Source of the DNA: Actinomycetota bacterium
GTDB lineage: Bacteria > Actinomycetota > Coriobacteriia > Anaerosomatales > JAHIQC01
Direction of reading: 5' to 3'
Length of the DNA: 8,029 nt
Assembly (NCBI GenBank): GCA_018902765.1
Contig: JAHIQC010000143.1
Span: 1-8,029, forward strand
Below, one piece after another: positions 1-7,186 of this stretch. Both the position numbers and the translations under genes were made by a program. Within the stretch, counting starts at the first letter, position 1. Every line of letters starts with the position of its first letter. The notes under the pieces are model-generated. The model was not told where the DNA came from. It saw only the letters and a list, made by a program, of their open reading frames with translations, and searched no databases.

Positions 1-1367
1 CCGCGCGCGGCGACCAGGTCGTCATCGAGAATGGCGGCGTTCGCGGCGAGCGTGCCGCAGATCCGCTGCGCGTGGTTTCCCGTGAGCTTTCCGCAGGTCG
101 CGTGGCCCGAGTCCCGGGGCTCCCGCTGTTCGTCGGTGGCGCTGTCGGGTTCGTGGGCTATGAGGCTGCGAGCGGTTTCGAGCGCGTTCCTCGGCATGAG
201 AATGATGAGCAGGACGTGCCGGACATGGTGTTCATGCTCGCGGACGTCGTTGTTGCGTTCGATCACGCCAGGCGCGTCATGCAGGTCATCGCGCCGGTGC
301 GGCCCGGAGGCGCTCCCGAAGCCGCCTACGATGCAGCGCTCAAGCGCATCGACGGCTACCTCAAGCGCATCGATGAGGGTCCGCGCGGGGCGGAGCTGGG
401 ATCGGTCGGCATGACGGCCGAGGTGCCGCTGCGCGAGCACACGAGCCGTGAAGAGTTCGTGGAAAGCGTCAAGCAGGCGCAGGAGCACATCGCGGCGGGC
501 GACATCTTCCAGGTTGTGCTCTCACAGCGCTTCAGCGCCCCGTACGCGGGCGATGGCCTGGATCTCTACCGTGTGCTCCGTGCGGTCAATCCAAGCCCTT
601 ACATGTTCTACCTGCGGACGCGCGACGTGACGCTCGTGGGTTCGAGCCCCGAGCCGCTCGTGCGCGTCGAGGGCGACGAGGTGCTCACTCGTCCGCTCGC
701 CGGTACTCGTCCGCGGGGCGCGGACTTGGCCGAGGACGGCCGGCTACGCGCCGAACTGCTCGCCGACGAGAAAGAGCGCGCCGAGCACGTCATGCTCGTG
801 GACCTGGGCCGCAACGACATCGGGCGCGTGTCGGTACCGGGTACGGTCACCGTCGACGAGCTCATGGAAGTCGAGTACTACAGCCACGTGATGCACATCG
901 TGAGCAACGTGACAGGCACCCTCGCCGCCGACAAGGACGCGGTTGACGCATTGCAGGCGACTTTCCCCGCAGGCACCGTCTCGGGAGCCCCCAAGGTGCG
1001 CGCGATGGAGATCATCCGCGACCTCGAGCCCGCTGCCCGCGGCCCGTATGCGGGCACGGTGGGCTACTTCGGCCTCGATGGCGCGATGGACATGTGCATC
1101 GCGATCCGCACCTTCGTGCTTGCTGGCGGCGTCGCATACCTGCAGTCAGGCGCCGGCATCGTTGCCGACAGTGACCCCGAGAGCGAATACGAGGAGTGCC
1201 TCCACAAAGCTCGCGCGTTGCATAAGGCTCTCGAGCTTGCCGCCGGCATGCACGATGACGCCGCCGGCGAGGCGGAGGTCCGCAGGGCGCCTCTGCAGCC
1301 GCGAAGCGGCGAAGCCAGCGCCCGGAGGGGCTCCGCCTCGCCGACCGAAGGCGGGGTGACCCGATGA
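1..1367 (+). CDS. trpE: Anthranilate synthase component I (TrpE), 5'-partial
   Basis: Makes anthranilate from chorismate, using ammonia supplied by the TrpG glutaminase; first committed step of tryptophan synthesis, cytoplasmic. The frame is open to the left edge (first whole codon at base 3), so the true start and the N-terminal feedback-binding region lie outside. The 454 visible residues carry the chorismate-binding fold: GGAVGFVGYE near 138-167, NPSPYMFYLR near 588-617, PLAGTRPRG near 693-719, DEKERAEHVMLVDLGRND near 765-821, the signature GTVSGAPK at 972-995, and GAGIVADSDPESEYEE near 1149-1196. The Ala-Gly-Thr motif fits anthranilate synthase, although aminodeoxychorismate synthase (PabB) is a close relative; the operon context decides for TrpE. 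Conserved sequence ends near 1245. A roughly 40-residue Ala/Arg/Ser/Gly-rich tail follows, encoded largely by an inverted repeat. The stop overlaps the trpGD ATG as ATGA (1364-1367), which suggests translational coupling. Confidence 0.96.
   Translation, partial: ARGDQVVIENGGVRGERAADPLRVVSRELSAGRVARVPGLPLFVGGAVGFVGYEAASGFERVPRHENDEQDVPDMVFMLADVVVAFDHARRVMQVIAPVRPGGAPEAAYDAALKRIDGYLKRIDEGPRGAELGSVGMTAEVPLREHTSREEFVESVKQAQEHIAAGDIFQVVLSQRFSAPYAGDGLDLYRVLRAVNPSPYMFYLRTRDVTLVGSSPEPLVRVEGDEVLTRPLAGTRPRGADLAEDGRLRAELLADEKERAEHVMLVDLGRNDIGRVSVPGTVTVDELMEVEYYSHVMHIVSNVTGTLAADKDAVDALQATFPAGTVSGAPKVRAMEIIRDLEPAARGPYAGTVGYFGLDGAMDMCIAIRTFVLAGGVAYLQSGAGIVADSDPESEYEECLHKARALHKALELAAGMHDDAAGEAEVRRAPLQPRSGEASARRGSASPTEGGVTR
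1265..1343. repeat. Nested inverted repeat inside the trpE 3' coding region
   Basis: A perfect 13-bp inverted repeat (1265-1277, cggcgaggcggag, with 1331-1343, ctccgcctcgccg) encloses further self-complementary arms: 1285-1290 with 1318-1323 (gggcgc/gcgccc), and 1298-1302 with 1306-1310 (gccgc/gcggc, loop gaa). A competing local hairpin is possible at 1323-1327/1331-1335 (cggag/ctccg). The block encodes the low-complexity TrpE tail just after the conserved fold and ends 20 bases before the trpGD start. Its role is unknown: it could be an in-frame palindromic insertion or an mRNA structure between the two cistrons. Confidence 0.7.
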
Positions 1368-3097
1368 TTCTTGTCATCGACAACTACGACTCATTCACCT
1401 ACAACCTGGTCCAGCTTCTGGCGGCCCTCGGCGCCGAGGTGCGCGTCGAGCGCAACGACGCTCTGTCCGCCGCCGACGCGCTGGCGCTCGCACCTGCCGG
1501 TATCGTGATCTCACCCGGCCCGGGTACACCTGATGATGCGGGCATCTCACGCGACGTGATCCGCGCCGCCGCGACCGCTGGCGTGCCACTCCTCGGCGTG
1601 TGTCTTGGTCATCAGTGCATAGCGGACGTGTTCGGCGGCTCTATATGCCGCTCGCCCAAGCCCGTGCATGGCAAGACCGACCAGATCGCACACGATGGCG
1701 CAGGCCTGTTCGCCGGCATCGAGAGCCCTTTCACGGCCACGCGCTACCACTCCCTGTGCGTGCAGGGCGACAGCGTTCCGGACATTCTTGAGGTCGTTGC
1801 CCACACGCCCGACGGCGTGATCATGGGCCTGCGCCACCGCGAGTTGCCGATCTATGGCGTCCAGTTCCATCCCGAAAGCGTGCTCACGCCGCAAGGCACC
1901 AAGTTGCTGGCGAACTTCCTCGACATCGCCGGTGAGGTACCGCGCGCGGATGCGGCGTCGGGTGTTCCGGCCACCCTGTCCGCGGCAGGTGGCAGCCAGC
2001 GCGCTTCGGCCGCATCAGCCGAGGTCACCGGCATAGGCGGTGCCATCGGACGCGTGAGCAACGGAGGTTCGCTTTCCGAGGATGAGGCCCAGCTCGTGAT
2101 GGGCACGATCATGGACGGCGAGGCTACTCCCGCGCAGATCAGCGCGCTTGTGGTCGGCATGCGCATGAAGGGCGAGACGGTCGACGAGATCACCGGCTTC
2201 GCACGTGCGATGCGCGAGCGCGTCACGCCCGTGCATCCTACGACGGCACGTTACATCGATACCTGCGGGACTGGCGGCGACGGCCTGCACACCTTCAACA
2301 TCTCCACGACCACGGCGTTCGTGGTCGCAGGCGCGGGAGTTTCAGTGGCCAAGCATGGCAACCGCGCGGTCTCAAGTGCCGCGGGTAGCGCCGATGTTCT
2401 CGAGGCGCTCGACGTCGACGTCACGTTAGGAGCTGCCGAGATGGAGCGCTGCGTGGACGAGTGCGGAGTCGGCTTTCTGTTCGCGCAGTCCTTGCATGCG
2501 AGCATGCGTCACGCCGGCCCGGTGCGCAAAGACATCGGCATCCGCACGGTGTTCAACATCCTGGGGCCGCTCACGAACCCGGCGGGCGCGAAGCGCCAGC
2601 TCCTCGGCGTGTACGATCCTCGGCTGGCTCCGGTGATGGCCGAGGTGGCAGGCAGGCTCGGGGCTGAGCGCGTGCTCGTGGTGCACGGGCATCCGGGAAT
2701 GGACGAGGTATCCGCGAGTGGAACGACCACGGTATCCGAGCTCGATTCTGCCCTCGGCACCGTGCGCACCTACGAGATCTCGCCCGAGCAGGTCGGGATA
2801 GCTCGCGGCACGCTCGCTGACATCGCGGGTGGCGACGCCGCTGAAAACGCGCGAATACTGCGCTCGATACTGGCAGGGGAGCACGGCCCGCGCCGCGACG
2901 TCGTGCTCATGAACGCTGCAGCGGCGCTTCTGGCCGCGGGCGAGGTGCCCGATCTGGCCGAGGGCGTCATCCGCGCTCGGGATTCGATCGACAGCGGACG
3001 GGCCCTTGCGGCCCTCACGGCCCTTGCCGCCGTGTCGCAGCGACTTGGCGCCGAGGCACGCGAGAAGGCCGCTGCGGCCGGGAGGGATGGCGCGTGA
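1364..3097 (+). CDS. trpGD: Fused anthranilate synthase glutaminase and anthranilate phosphoribosyltransferase (TrpGD)
   Basis: A 577-residue bifunctional protein. Residues 1-190 are a class I glutamine amidotransferase that releases ammonia for TrpE: NYDSFTYN at 7-14, oxyanion motif PGPGTP at 51-56, nucleophile Cys80 in GVCLGHQ, and His169 and Glu171 in FHPES. Residues about 225-565 are anthranilate phosphoribosyltransferase, which joins anthranilate to PRPP: CGTGGD at 301-306 (PRPP loop), KHGNR at 330-334, PVRKDIGIRT near 386-395 with the anthranilate-site Arg388, and the metal-binding pair Asp447-Glu448. The linker, about residues 190-225, is Ala/Ser/Gly-rich and is encoded by a nested inverted repeat. 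GD fusions are known, for example in E. coli and Thermotoga, so the fusion itself is not new. The ATG is set by the ATGA overlap with trpE and the conserved start ILVIDNYDS. The stop overlaps the trpC GTG as GTGA. As TrpG is separate from TrpE it might also serve PabB; that is inference. Confidence 0.97.
   Translation: MILVIDNYDSFTYNLVQLLAALGAEVRVERNDALSAADALALAPAGIVISPGPGTPDDAGISRDVIRAAATAGVPLLGVCLGHQCIADVFGGSICRSPKPVHGKTDQIAHDGAGLFAGIESPFTATRYHSLCVQGDSVPDILEVVAHTPDGVIMGLRHRELPIYGVQFHPESVLTPQGTKLLANFLDIAGEVPRADAASGVPATLSAAGGSQRASAASAEVTGIGGAIGRVSNGGSLSEDEAQLVMGTIMDGEATPAQISALVVGMRMKGETVDEITGFARAMRERVTPVHPTTARYIDTCGTGGDGLHTFNISTTTAFVVAGAGVSVAKHGNRAVSSAAGSADVLEALDVDVTLGAAEMERCVDECGVGFLFAQSLHASMRHAGPVRKDIGIRTVFNILGPLTNPAGAKRQLLGVYDPRLAPVMAEVAGRLGAERVLVVHGHPGMDEVSASGTTTVSELDSALGTVRTYEISPEQVGIARGTLADIAGGDAAENARILRSILAGEHGPRRDVVLMNAAAALLAAGEVPDLAEGVIRARDSIDSGRALAALTALAAVSQRLGAEAREKAAAAGRDGA
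1928..2032. repeat. Nested inverted repeat in the TrpG-TrpD linker coding region
   Basis: Three nested pairs of arms span 105 bases: 1928-1935 with 2025-2032 (gccggtga/tcaccggc), 1949-1956 with 2009-2016 (gatgcggc/gccgcatc), and 1970-1978 with 1986-1993 (gccac plus ctg against cag plus gtggc, with one bulged c). The span encodes the non-conserved inter-domain linker of TrpGD. Each arm is short, and chance pairing is common in GC-rich DNA, so this is weaker than the repeats in trpE and trpA. The nesting order, the position outside any conserved domain, and a length equal to that of the trpA repeat make it worth listing. Confidence 0.45.
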
Positions 3098-3894
3098 ACT
3101 TCCTCGAGACCATGATGGGCAAGCGTCGCGACCTGATCCGCTCCCAGTACGGCGAGCTTTCCTCGGCAGACCGAGAGCGCCTCGCGTGCTGTGCCCGTCC
3201 GCCTCGCGACTTTGCCGCGGCGCTGCGCGATCGCATGGACGTGGCTGTCATCGCCGAGGTCAAGAAGGCGTCCCCGAGCGTCGGGCCCATCGCGCCCGAT
3301 TGTGAAGCGAGCAAGCAGGCGCTCCACTACCAAGACGGCGGCGCTGCGGCCATAAGCGTGCTCACCGAGCCGGAGTACTTCGGAGGATCGTGGACCGACC
3401 TGTCCGACGTGGCCGACGCGGTCGACGTTCCGGTGCTGTGCAAGGATTTCATCGTGGACCCGGTGCAGCTGTTCGTGGCCCGCGGTCACGGAGCAGACGC
3501 GGTGCTGCTCATGGTGAGTGTGCTGGGGCACATGACGCGCGATTACGCTGACCTCGCCGAGACGCTCGGCATGATGCCGCTCGTGGAGATCGCTTCCGCC
3601 GAGGAGCTCGCCATCGCCCTTGGCGTGCGTTCCGGCGTCGTGGCGGTCAACAGCCGCGACCTGCGGACATTGAAAGTCGATCCTGAGCGCGCGAGAGAGG
3701 TCATGCAAGCGTCATTGCGCTACGGCCTGACGCTCGTGGCCGCAAGTGGAGTCAAGACCCGAGCGGACGTCGAGGCAGCTTCCTCGGCAGGTGCTCACGC
3801 GGTGCTGGTTGGCGAGACGCTCATGCGGGCACCGTTCCCAGAGGACGTGCTTGCCGAGTTGACGGGTGTCGCGAGAAGCATACCCGCGCAGTAG
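3094..3894 (+). CDS. trpC: Indole-3-glycerol phosphate synthase (TrpC)
   Basis: A single-domain TIM barrel of 266 residues, the usual length, that decarboxylates and cyclises CdRP to indole-3-glycerol phosphate. Family landmarks are in order: VIAEVKKASPS (52-62) with Glu55 and Lys57, AAISVLTE (85-92) and YFGG (95-98), VLCKDF (114-119) with the general acid Lys117, LVEI with Glu165, VNSRDL (185-190) with Asn186 and Arg188, and VGETLMRA near the C-terminus for phosphate binding. Two departures are seen. The usual ESG of strand 7 reads AASG, so the near-invariant Glu (Glu210 in Sulfolobus enzyme numbering) is Ala217, and the segment after Glu165 is IASAEE rather than the usual VH-type sequence. 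The GTG start at 3094 overlaps the trpGD stop and is preceded by ggagg at 3081-3085. The assignment by fold and context is secure. Full catalytic competence is less certain. Confidence 0.93.
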   Translation: MNFLETMMGKRRDLIRSQYGELSSADRERLACCARPPRDFAAALRDRMDVAVIAEVKKASPSVGPIAPDCEASKQALHYQDGGAAAISVLTEPEYFGGSWTDLSDVADAVDVPVLCKDFIVDPVQLFVARGHGADAVLLMVSVLGHMTRDYADLAETLGMMPLVEIASAEELAIALGVRSGVVAVNSRDLRTLKVDPERAREVMQASLRYGLTLVAASGVKTRADVEAASSAGAHAVLVGETLMRAPFPEDVLAELTGVARSIPAQ

Positions 3895-3969
3895 TTGGGA
3901 ATACGCGGGCGACCATCCGGTCGGCCGCAGGGATTCCGGGGAAATGCCCCGGGGATAGGGAGGAACAAC
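3895..3969 (+). promoter_or_regulatory. Hairpin-rich trpC-trpB2 spacer with strong trpB2 ribosome-binding site
   Basis: The only sizeable gap in the operon. It holds tandem hairpins: 3883-3888/3904-3909 (cccgcg/cgcggg, spanning the trpC stop), 3910-3914/3919-3923 (cgacc/ggtcg, loop atcc), and 3936-3941/3947-3952 (ccgggg/ccccgg, loop aaatg), the last ending a few bases before the strong Shine-Dalgarno agggaggaa at 3957-3965. No U-tract follows any hairpin, so these are not intrinsic terminators. They could tune trpB2 translation or mark mRNA processing, which is inference. I see no convincing -10/-35 promoter. Confidence 0.5.
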
Positions 3970-5334
3970 ATGAGCGACAAGACGAGATTCGGGCTCGATG
4001 AGACCAGGATTCCTGAGGCCTGGTACAACATCATGCCTGACCTGAAGAGCCCACCGGCGCCGCCCAAGGTGGTCACGCCCGACGGTACCGAGCTTGGACC
4101 GGACGAGGTCGGCGCGCATATGGCGACGCTCTTCCCGATGGAGTGCCTCAAGCAAGAGATGTCCCCGGATCGCTGGATCGACATCCCCGGCGCGGTCATC
4201 GACGTCTACAAGACCTATCGTCCCTCACCGATGCTTCGTGCTCGTCAGCTTGAGAAGGACCTCGGCCTGCCCGCAGGCGTCAAGATCTTCTACAAGTACG
4301 AGGGCGTGAGCCCCGCGGGTTCGCACAAGCCCAACACCGCCATCCCGCAGGCGTACTACAACAAGCAGGAGGGCATCACCAAGATCGCGACCGAGACGGG
4401 TGCTGGCCAGTGGGGCAGCGCCATGTCGATCGCGGGTGCGCTGTTTGGCATCGACGTCGAAGTGTTCATGGTCAAGGTCTCGTATGACCAGAAGCCGTAT
4501 CGCCGCATCCTCATGGAGACCTACGGCGGCACGGTGCACTCCTCGCCAACAAATCTGACCGACGCCGGCCGCCACGTGCTTGCGATGGACCCGAACTCCA
4601 CGGGCTCACTCGGTATCGCGATTTCCGAGGCCGTCGAGGTCGCCGCCAAGAATGCCGACACGCATTACGCGCTCGGTTCGGTCCTCAACCACGTGTGCCT
4701 GCACCAGACGATCATCGGCCTCGAGTCCATCGAGCAGATGGCACTTGCCGAAGAAGAGCCCGACGTCGTCATCGCGTGTGTCGGCGGCGGCTCCAACTTC
4801 GCCGGTCTGGCGTTCCCGTACTACCACCGCAAGCTCGAGGGCAAGAGCAACGCGCGCCTGCTCGCCGTTGAGCCCAAGGCCTGCCCGACGCTCACCGCAG
4901 GCGAGTACCGCTACGACCTGGGCGACGAGGCCGGCATGACCCCGCAGATGCTCATGTACACGCTAGGACATGACTTCGTGCCTGCTGGCATCCACGCCGG
5001 TGGTCTGCGCTACCACGGTGACTCACCGCTGGTTTCACAGCTCGTGCATGAGGGTGAAGCCGACGCCATCGCCGTTGACCAGACCGCGTGCTTTGCCGCA
5101 GCGGTTCAGTTCGCGCGCGCCGAGGGTGTCTTGCCGGCACCGGAGTCGAGCCACGCCATCCTCGCAGCGATCGAGCAGGCCAAGGAGGCCCAGGCGGCAG
5201 GCGTGGACCGCACCATCCTGTTCAACCTGTCCGGTCACGGTCACTTTGATCTGGCTGCTTATGCGGCCTACAACGCCGGCGATCTTGTCGACTATGACTT
5301 CGCCGCAGGCTCGACGCTTTGCGAGAACGAGTAG
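3970..5334 (+). CDS. trpB2: Tryptophan synthase beta chain, TrpB2 type
   Basis: A 454-residue PLP enzyme of the TrpB2 (TrpEb_2) group, which condenses indole with serine or acts in indole salvage, typically without forming a tight complex with TrpA. TrpB2 hallmarks are clear: the N-terminal IPEAWYNIMPDL (14-25), KYEGVSPAGSHKPNTA (109-124) with the PLP lysine Lys120, TETGAGQWG (141-149) where TrpB1 has QHG, GSVLNH (236-241), phosphate-binding GGGSN (272-276), HAGGLRYHG (342-350), PAPESSHA (389-396), and a C-terminal LSGHGHFD (420-427) in place of SGRGDKD. It is about 50 residues longer than TrpB1, mainly at the N-terminus, as usual for the group. The ATG at 3970 is chosen because agggaggaa lies five bases upstream and family homology starts close behind; the frame is open back to the trpC stop but that part is unlike TrpB2. 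It sits in the operon between trpC and trpF, separate from trpB1 and trpA. Confidence 0.95.
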   Translation: MSDKTRFGLDETRIPEAWYNIMPDLKSPPAPPKVVTPDGTELGPDEVGAHMATLFPMECLKQEMSPDRWIDIPGAVIDVYKTYRPSPMLRARQLEKDLGLPAGVKIFYKYEGVSPAGSHKPNTAIPQAYYNKQEGITKIATETGAGQWGSAMSIAGALFGIDVEVFMVKVSYDQKPYRRILMETYGGTVHSSPTNLTDAGRHVLAMDPNSTGSLGIAISEAVEVAAKNADTHYALGSVLNHVCLHQTIIGLESIEQMALAEEEPDVVIACVGGGSNFAGLAFPYYHRKLEGKSNARLLAVEPKACPTLTAGEYRYDLGDEAGMTPQMLMYTLGHDFVPAGIHAGGLRYHGDSPLVSQLVHEGEADAIAVDQTACFAAAVQFARAEGVLPAPESSHAILAAIEQAKEAQAAGVDRTILFNLSGHGHFDLAAYAAYNAGDLVDYDFAAGSTLCENE

Positions 5335-5340
5335 CACCGC

Positions 5341-5985
5341 ATGACACGTACGCGCATCAAGATATGCGGGATCACTCGCCCGAAGGACGCCATCGCCGCC
5401 GTAAACGCCGGCGCTGACGCGATCGGGGTGGTGCTCGCGCCCTCTCCTCGGCAGGTGAGTATTGAGGCTGCGGCCGAGATTGCCGCCGCGGTCGGACCAC
5501 TCGTGTCAGTTGTAGGAGTTTTCGTGGATGCCGAGGAGTCTTTCGTAGCCGAGGCCACGAGGCGCATTGGCCTTTCCTACCTGCAGTTCCATGGCTCCGA
5601 ATCGCCCGAACGGTGCGTTTCGGCACCCGCCCCGGTGATCCGAGCTATGCGAATCGGCACGGAATTTGATGTAGATACTGTGGAACCCTTCCGGGAGCAC
5701 GTCGTTGCCATCCTTCTCGACACGTATAACTCACAAGTAGCGGGTGGCACCGGCACAACGTTCAACTGGCACGCCGTACCCGTGCTCCCCGGATGGGTTT
5801 CCTTGTTCCTTGCGGGGGGACTGAATCCACGAAACGTAGGCGCGGGCATCGCTGCGCTACGCCCGTATGCGGTCGACGTCTCAAGCGGCGTCGAGAGCGC
5901 ACCGGGTATCAAGGACCATGACGCGATACGCGCCTTTTGTGATGCGGTGCGTAGCGCAGACGAAGGGGCCTCACATGACTGCTAG
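5341..5985 (+). CDS. trpF: Phosphoribosylanthranilate isomerase (TrpF)
   Basis: A TIM barrel of 214 residues, typical length, performing the Amadori rearrangement of PRA to CdRP. Seen in sequence: KICGIT (7-12) with the catalytic base Cys9, APSPR (33-37), LQFHG (81-85), LLDT (125-128) with the general acid Asp127, GGTGTTFNW (135-143), LAGGLNP (157-163), and VDVSSGVE...PGIKD (178-192) for phosphate binding. It starts six bases after the trpB2 stop. No strong Shine-Dalgarno is visible, so translation may depend on coupling. Its 3' end overlaps trpB1 by 11 bases. Roughly one third of its codons end in A or T, visibly more than in the flanking trpB genes, which may mean weaker expression or a separate history. 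The order E-GD-C-B2-F-B1-A supplies TrpF as a separate polypeptide rather than the TrpC-TrpF fusion of enterobacteria. Confidence 0.95.
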   Translation: MTRTRIKICGITRPKDAIAAVNAGADAIGVVLAPSPRQVSIEAAAEIAAAVGPLVSVVGVFVDAEESFVAEATRRIGLSYLQFHGSESPERCVSAPAPVIRAMRIGTEFDVDTVEPFREHVVAILLDTYNSQVAGGTGTTFNWHAVPVLPGWVSLFLAGGLNPRNVGAGIAALRPYAVDVSSGVESAPGIKDHDAIRAFCDAVRSADEGASHDC

Positions 5986-7186
5986 ATCCCACGAAGCCGA
6001 CGATCTGGGCTTCTTTGGCCCGTACGGAGGCGCGTACGTCCCCGAGACCGTGGTTCCGGCACTGGCCGAGCTCGATGCGGCATTCACGCAGGCCAAGGCC
6101 GATCCAGCGTATGCCGAGGAGCTCGGGACGCTGCTGCGCGATTACGTCGGACGCCCCACACCGCTGTACCGCGCCGACAGGCTCGCCGCAGCCGTTGGGC
6201 TTGGGGCGGTCTATCTCAAGCGCGAGGACCTGAACCACACCGGTGCTCACAAGATCAACAACACGATCGGCCAGTGCCTGCTCGCCAAACGCATGGGCAA
6301 ACAGCGTGTCATCGCCGAGACCGGAGCAGGCCAGCACGGCGTGGCCACCGCGACGGCTGCAGCTCTCATGGGGCTCGAATGCGCCGTCTTCATGGGTACC
6401 GAAGACATTCGTCGCCAGTCCTTGAACGTCTACAAGATGAAACTGCTCGGCGCCGAGGTGATCCCGGTCGATGACGGCACCGGTACCCTCGCGGACGCCG
6501 TCACGGCCGCCATGCGGCACTGGGTCGAGCGCGTGAACGACACGTTCTACGTGCTCGGCTCTGCGCTCGGGCCTCATCCGTACCCCACGATCGTGCGCGA
6601 TCTACAGCGCATCATCGGCGACGAGTCGATCGACCAGTTCGATGCGCGCGAGGTCCCGATGCCCGATGCCGTGGTCGCGTGCGTCGGCGGCGGCAGCAAC
6701 GCGATCGGCACGTTCTACCCGTTCCTCGTGCGCGTGCCCGACGACCAACGCCCGCGCCTCTACGGCGCCGAGGCCGCCGGTAAGGGTATCGACACCCGCT
6801 TCACGGGCGCCTCGATCGCGCTGGGCAAGCCTGGCGTCATGCACGGCTTCATGAGCTATCTGCTCCAAGACGAGCGCGGCAATCCGCTTGAGGCCTACTC
6901 GATCTCAGCCGGCCTCGACTATCCCGGCATCGGTCCCGAGCACGCCTACCTGCACGACGAGGGACTGGTGACCTACCTGCCTGTCACCGACGACGAGGCG
7001 CTGGTCGCTTTCGAGCAGCTCTGCCGCACCGAAGGCATCATCCCGGCCATTGAGTCATCGCACGCGCTGGCTCTACTTCCGCGTATTGCCGAGGAGCTAG
7101 GTCCCGACGCGGTCGTGATGGTCACCGTGAGCGGCCGTGGCGACAAAGACGTCGACATCGTACGAGAGGCGGGCATCGGTGAGTGA
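5975..7186 (+). CDS. trpB: Tryptophan synthase beta chain, canonical TrpB1 type
   Basis: A 403-residue canonical beta subunit that joins indole, channelled from TrpA, to serine using PLP. Motifs in order: FGPYGGAYVPET (14-25), GRPTPLY (59-65), LKREDLNHTGAHKINNT (81-97) with the PLP lysine Lys93, AETGAGQHG (114-122) with the catalytic Glu115, GPHPYP (199-204), GGGSN (238-242), AGLDYPGIGPEH (312-323), IESSHA (359-364) and SGRGDKD (386-392) with Ser386 near the PLP ring nitrogen. All the residues expected for activity and for pairing with TrpA appear present. The ATG at 5975 is preceded by aaggggcc (5963-5970) and lies inside the end of trpF, overlapping it by 11 bases; the frame runs further upstream only through trpF sequence. 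Its stop overlaps the trpA GTG by eight bases, as expected for subunits made in equal amounts. Confidence 0.97.
   Translation: MTARSHEADDLGFFGPYGGAYVPETVVPALAELDAAFTQAKADPAYAEELGTLLRDYVGRPTPLYRADRLAAAVGLGAVYLKREDLNHTGAHKINNTIGQCLLAKRMGKQRVIAETGAGQHGVATATAAALMGLECAVFMGTEDIRRQSLNVYKMKLLGAEVIPVDDGTGTLADAVTAAMRHWVERVNDTFYVLGSALGPHPYPTIVRDLQRIIGDESIDQFDAREVPMPDAVVACVGGGSNAIGTFYPFLVRVPDDQRPRLYGAEAAGKGIDTRFTGASIALGKPGVMHGFMSYLLQDERGNPLEAYSISAGLDYPGIGPEHAYLHDEGLVTYLPVTDDEALVAFEQLCRTEGIIPAIESSHALALLPRIAEELGPDAVVMVTVSGRGDKDVDIVREAGIGE

Noticed and set aside
72..74. GTG as a possible trpE start.
   Set aside because: The frame is open to the left edge and the residues before it fit TrpE sequence. A start here would also delete the N-terminal part of the family, so trpE is cut by the window.
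3067..3079. Hairpin ggccg-ctg-cggcc just before the trpC ribosome-binding site.
   Set aside because: It is short and falls in an Ala-rich coding stretch, where such palindromes arise easily; no further support.
2770..3708. Long minus-strand open frame (312 codons) over trpGD and trpC.
   Set aside because: It lies opposite two well-conserved genes, has no recognisable domain, and long antisense frames are expected opposite GC-rich coding DNA.
3936..3952. GC-rich hairpin as an intrinsic terminator after trpC.
   Set aside because: No U-tract follows, and a ribosome-binding site and trpB2 come directly after it.
3944..3958. Tiny frame Met-Pro-Arg-Gly-stop ending at the trpB2 ribosome-binding site.
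   Set aside because: No ribosome-binding site precedes it, and a four-codon frame is expected by chance.
3895..3969. Upstream in-frame extension of trpB2 to the trpC stop.
   Set aside because: The 25 extra residues are Gly/Arg-rich and unlike TrpB2, whereas ATG 3970 has a strong Shine-Dalgarno at normal spacing.
5761..5769. TrpF FNW in place of FDW in the GGTG motif.
   Set aside because: The catalytic Cys9 and Asp127 are present, and Asn is, as far as I recall, a tolerated variant at this non-catalytic position.
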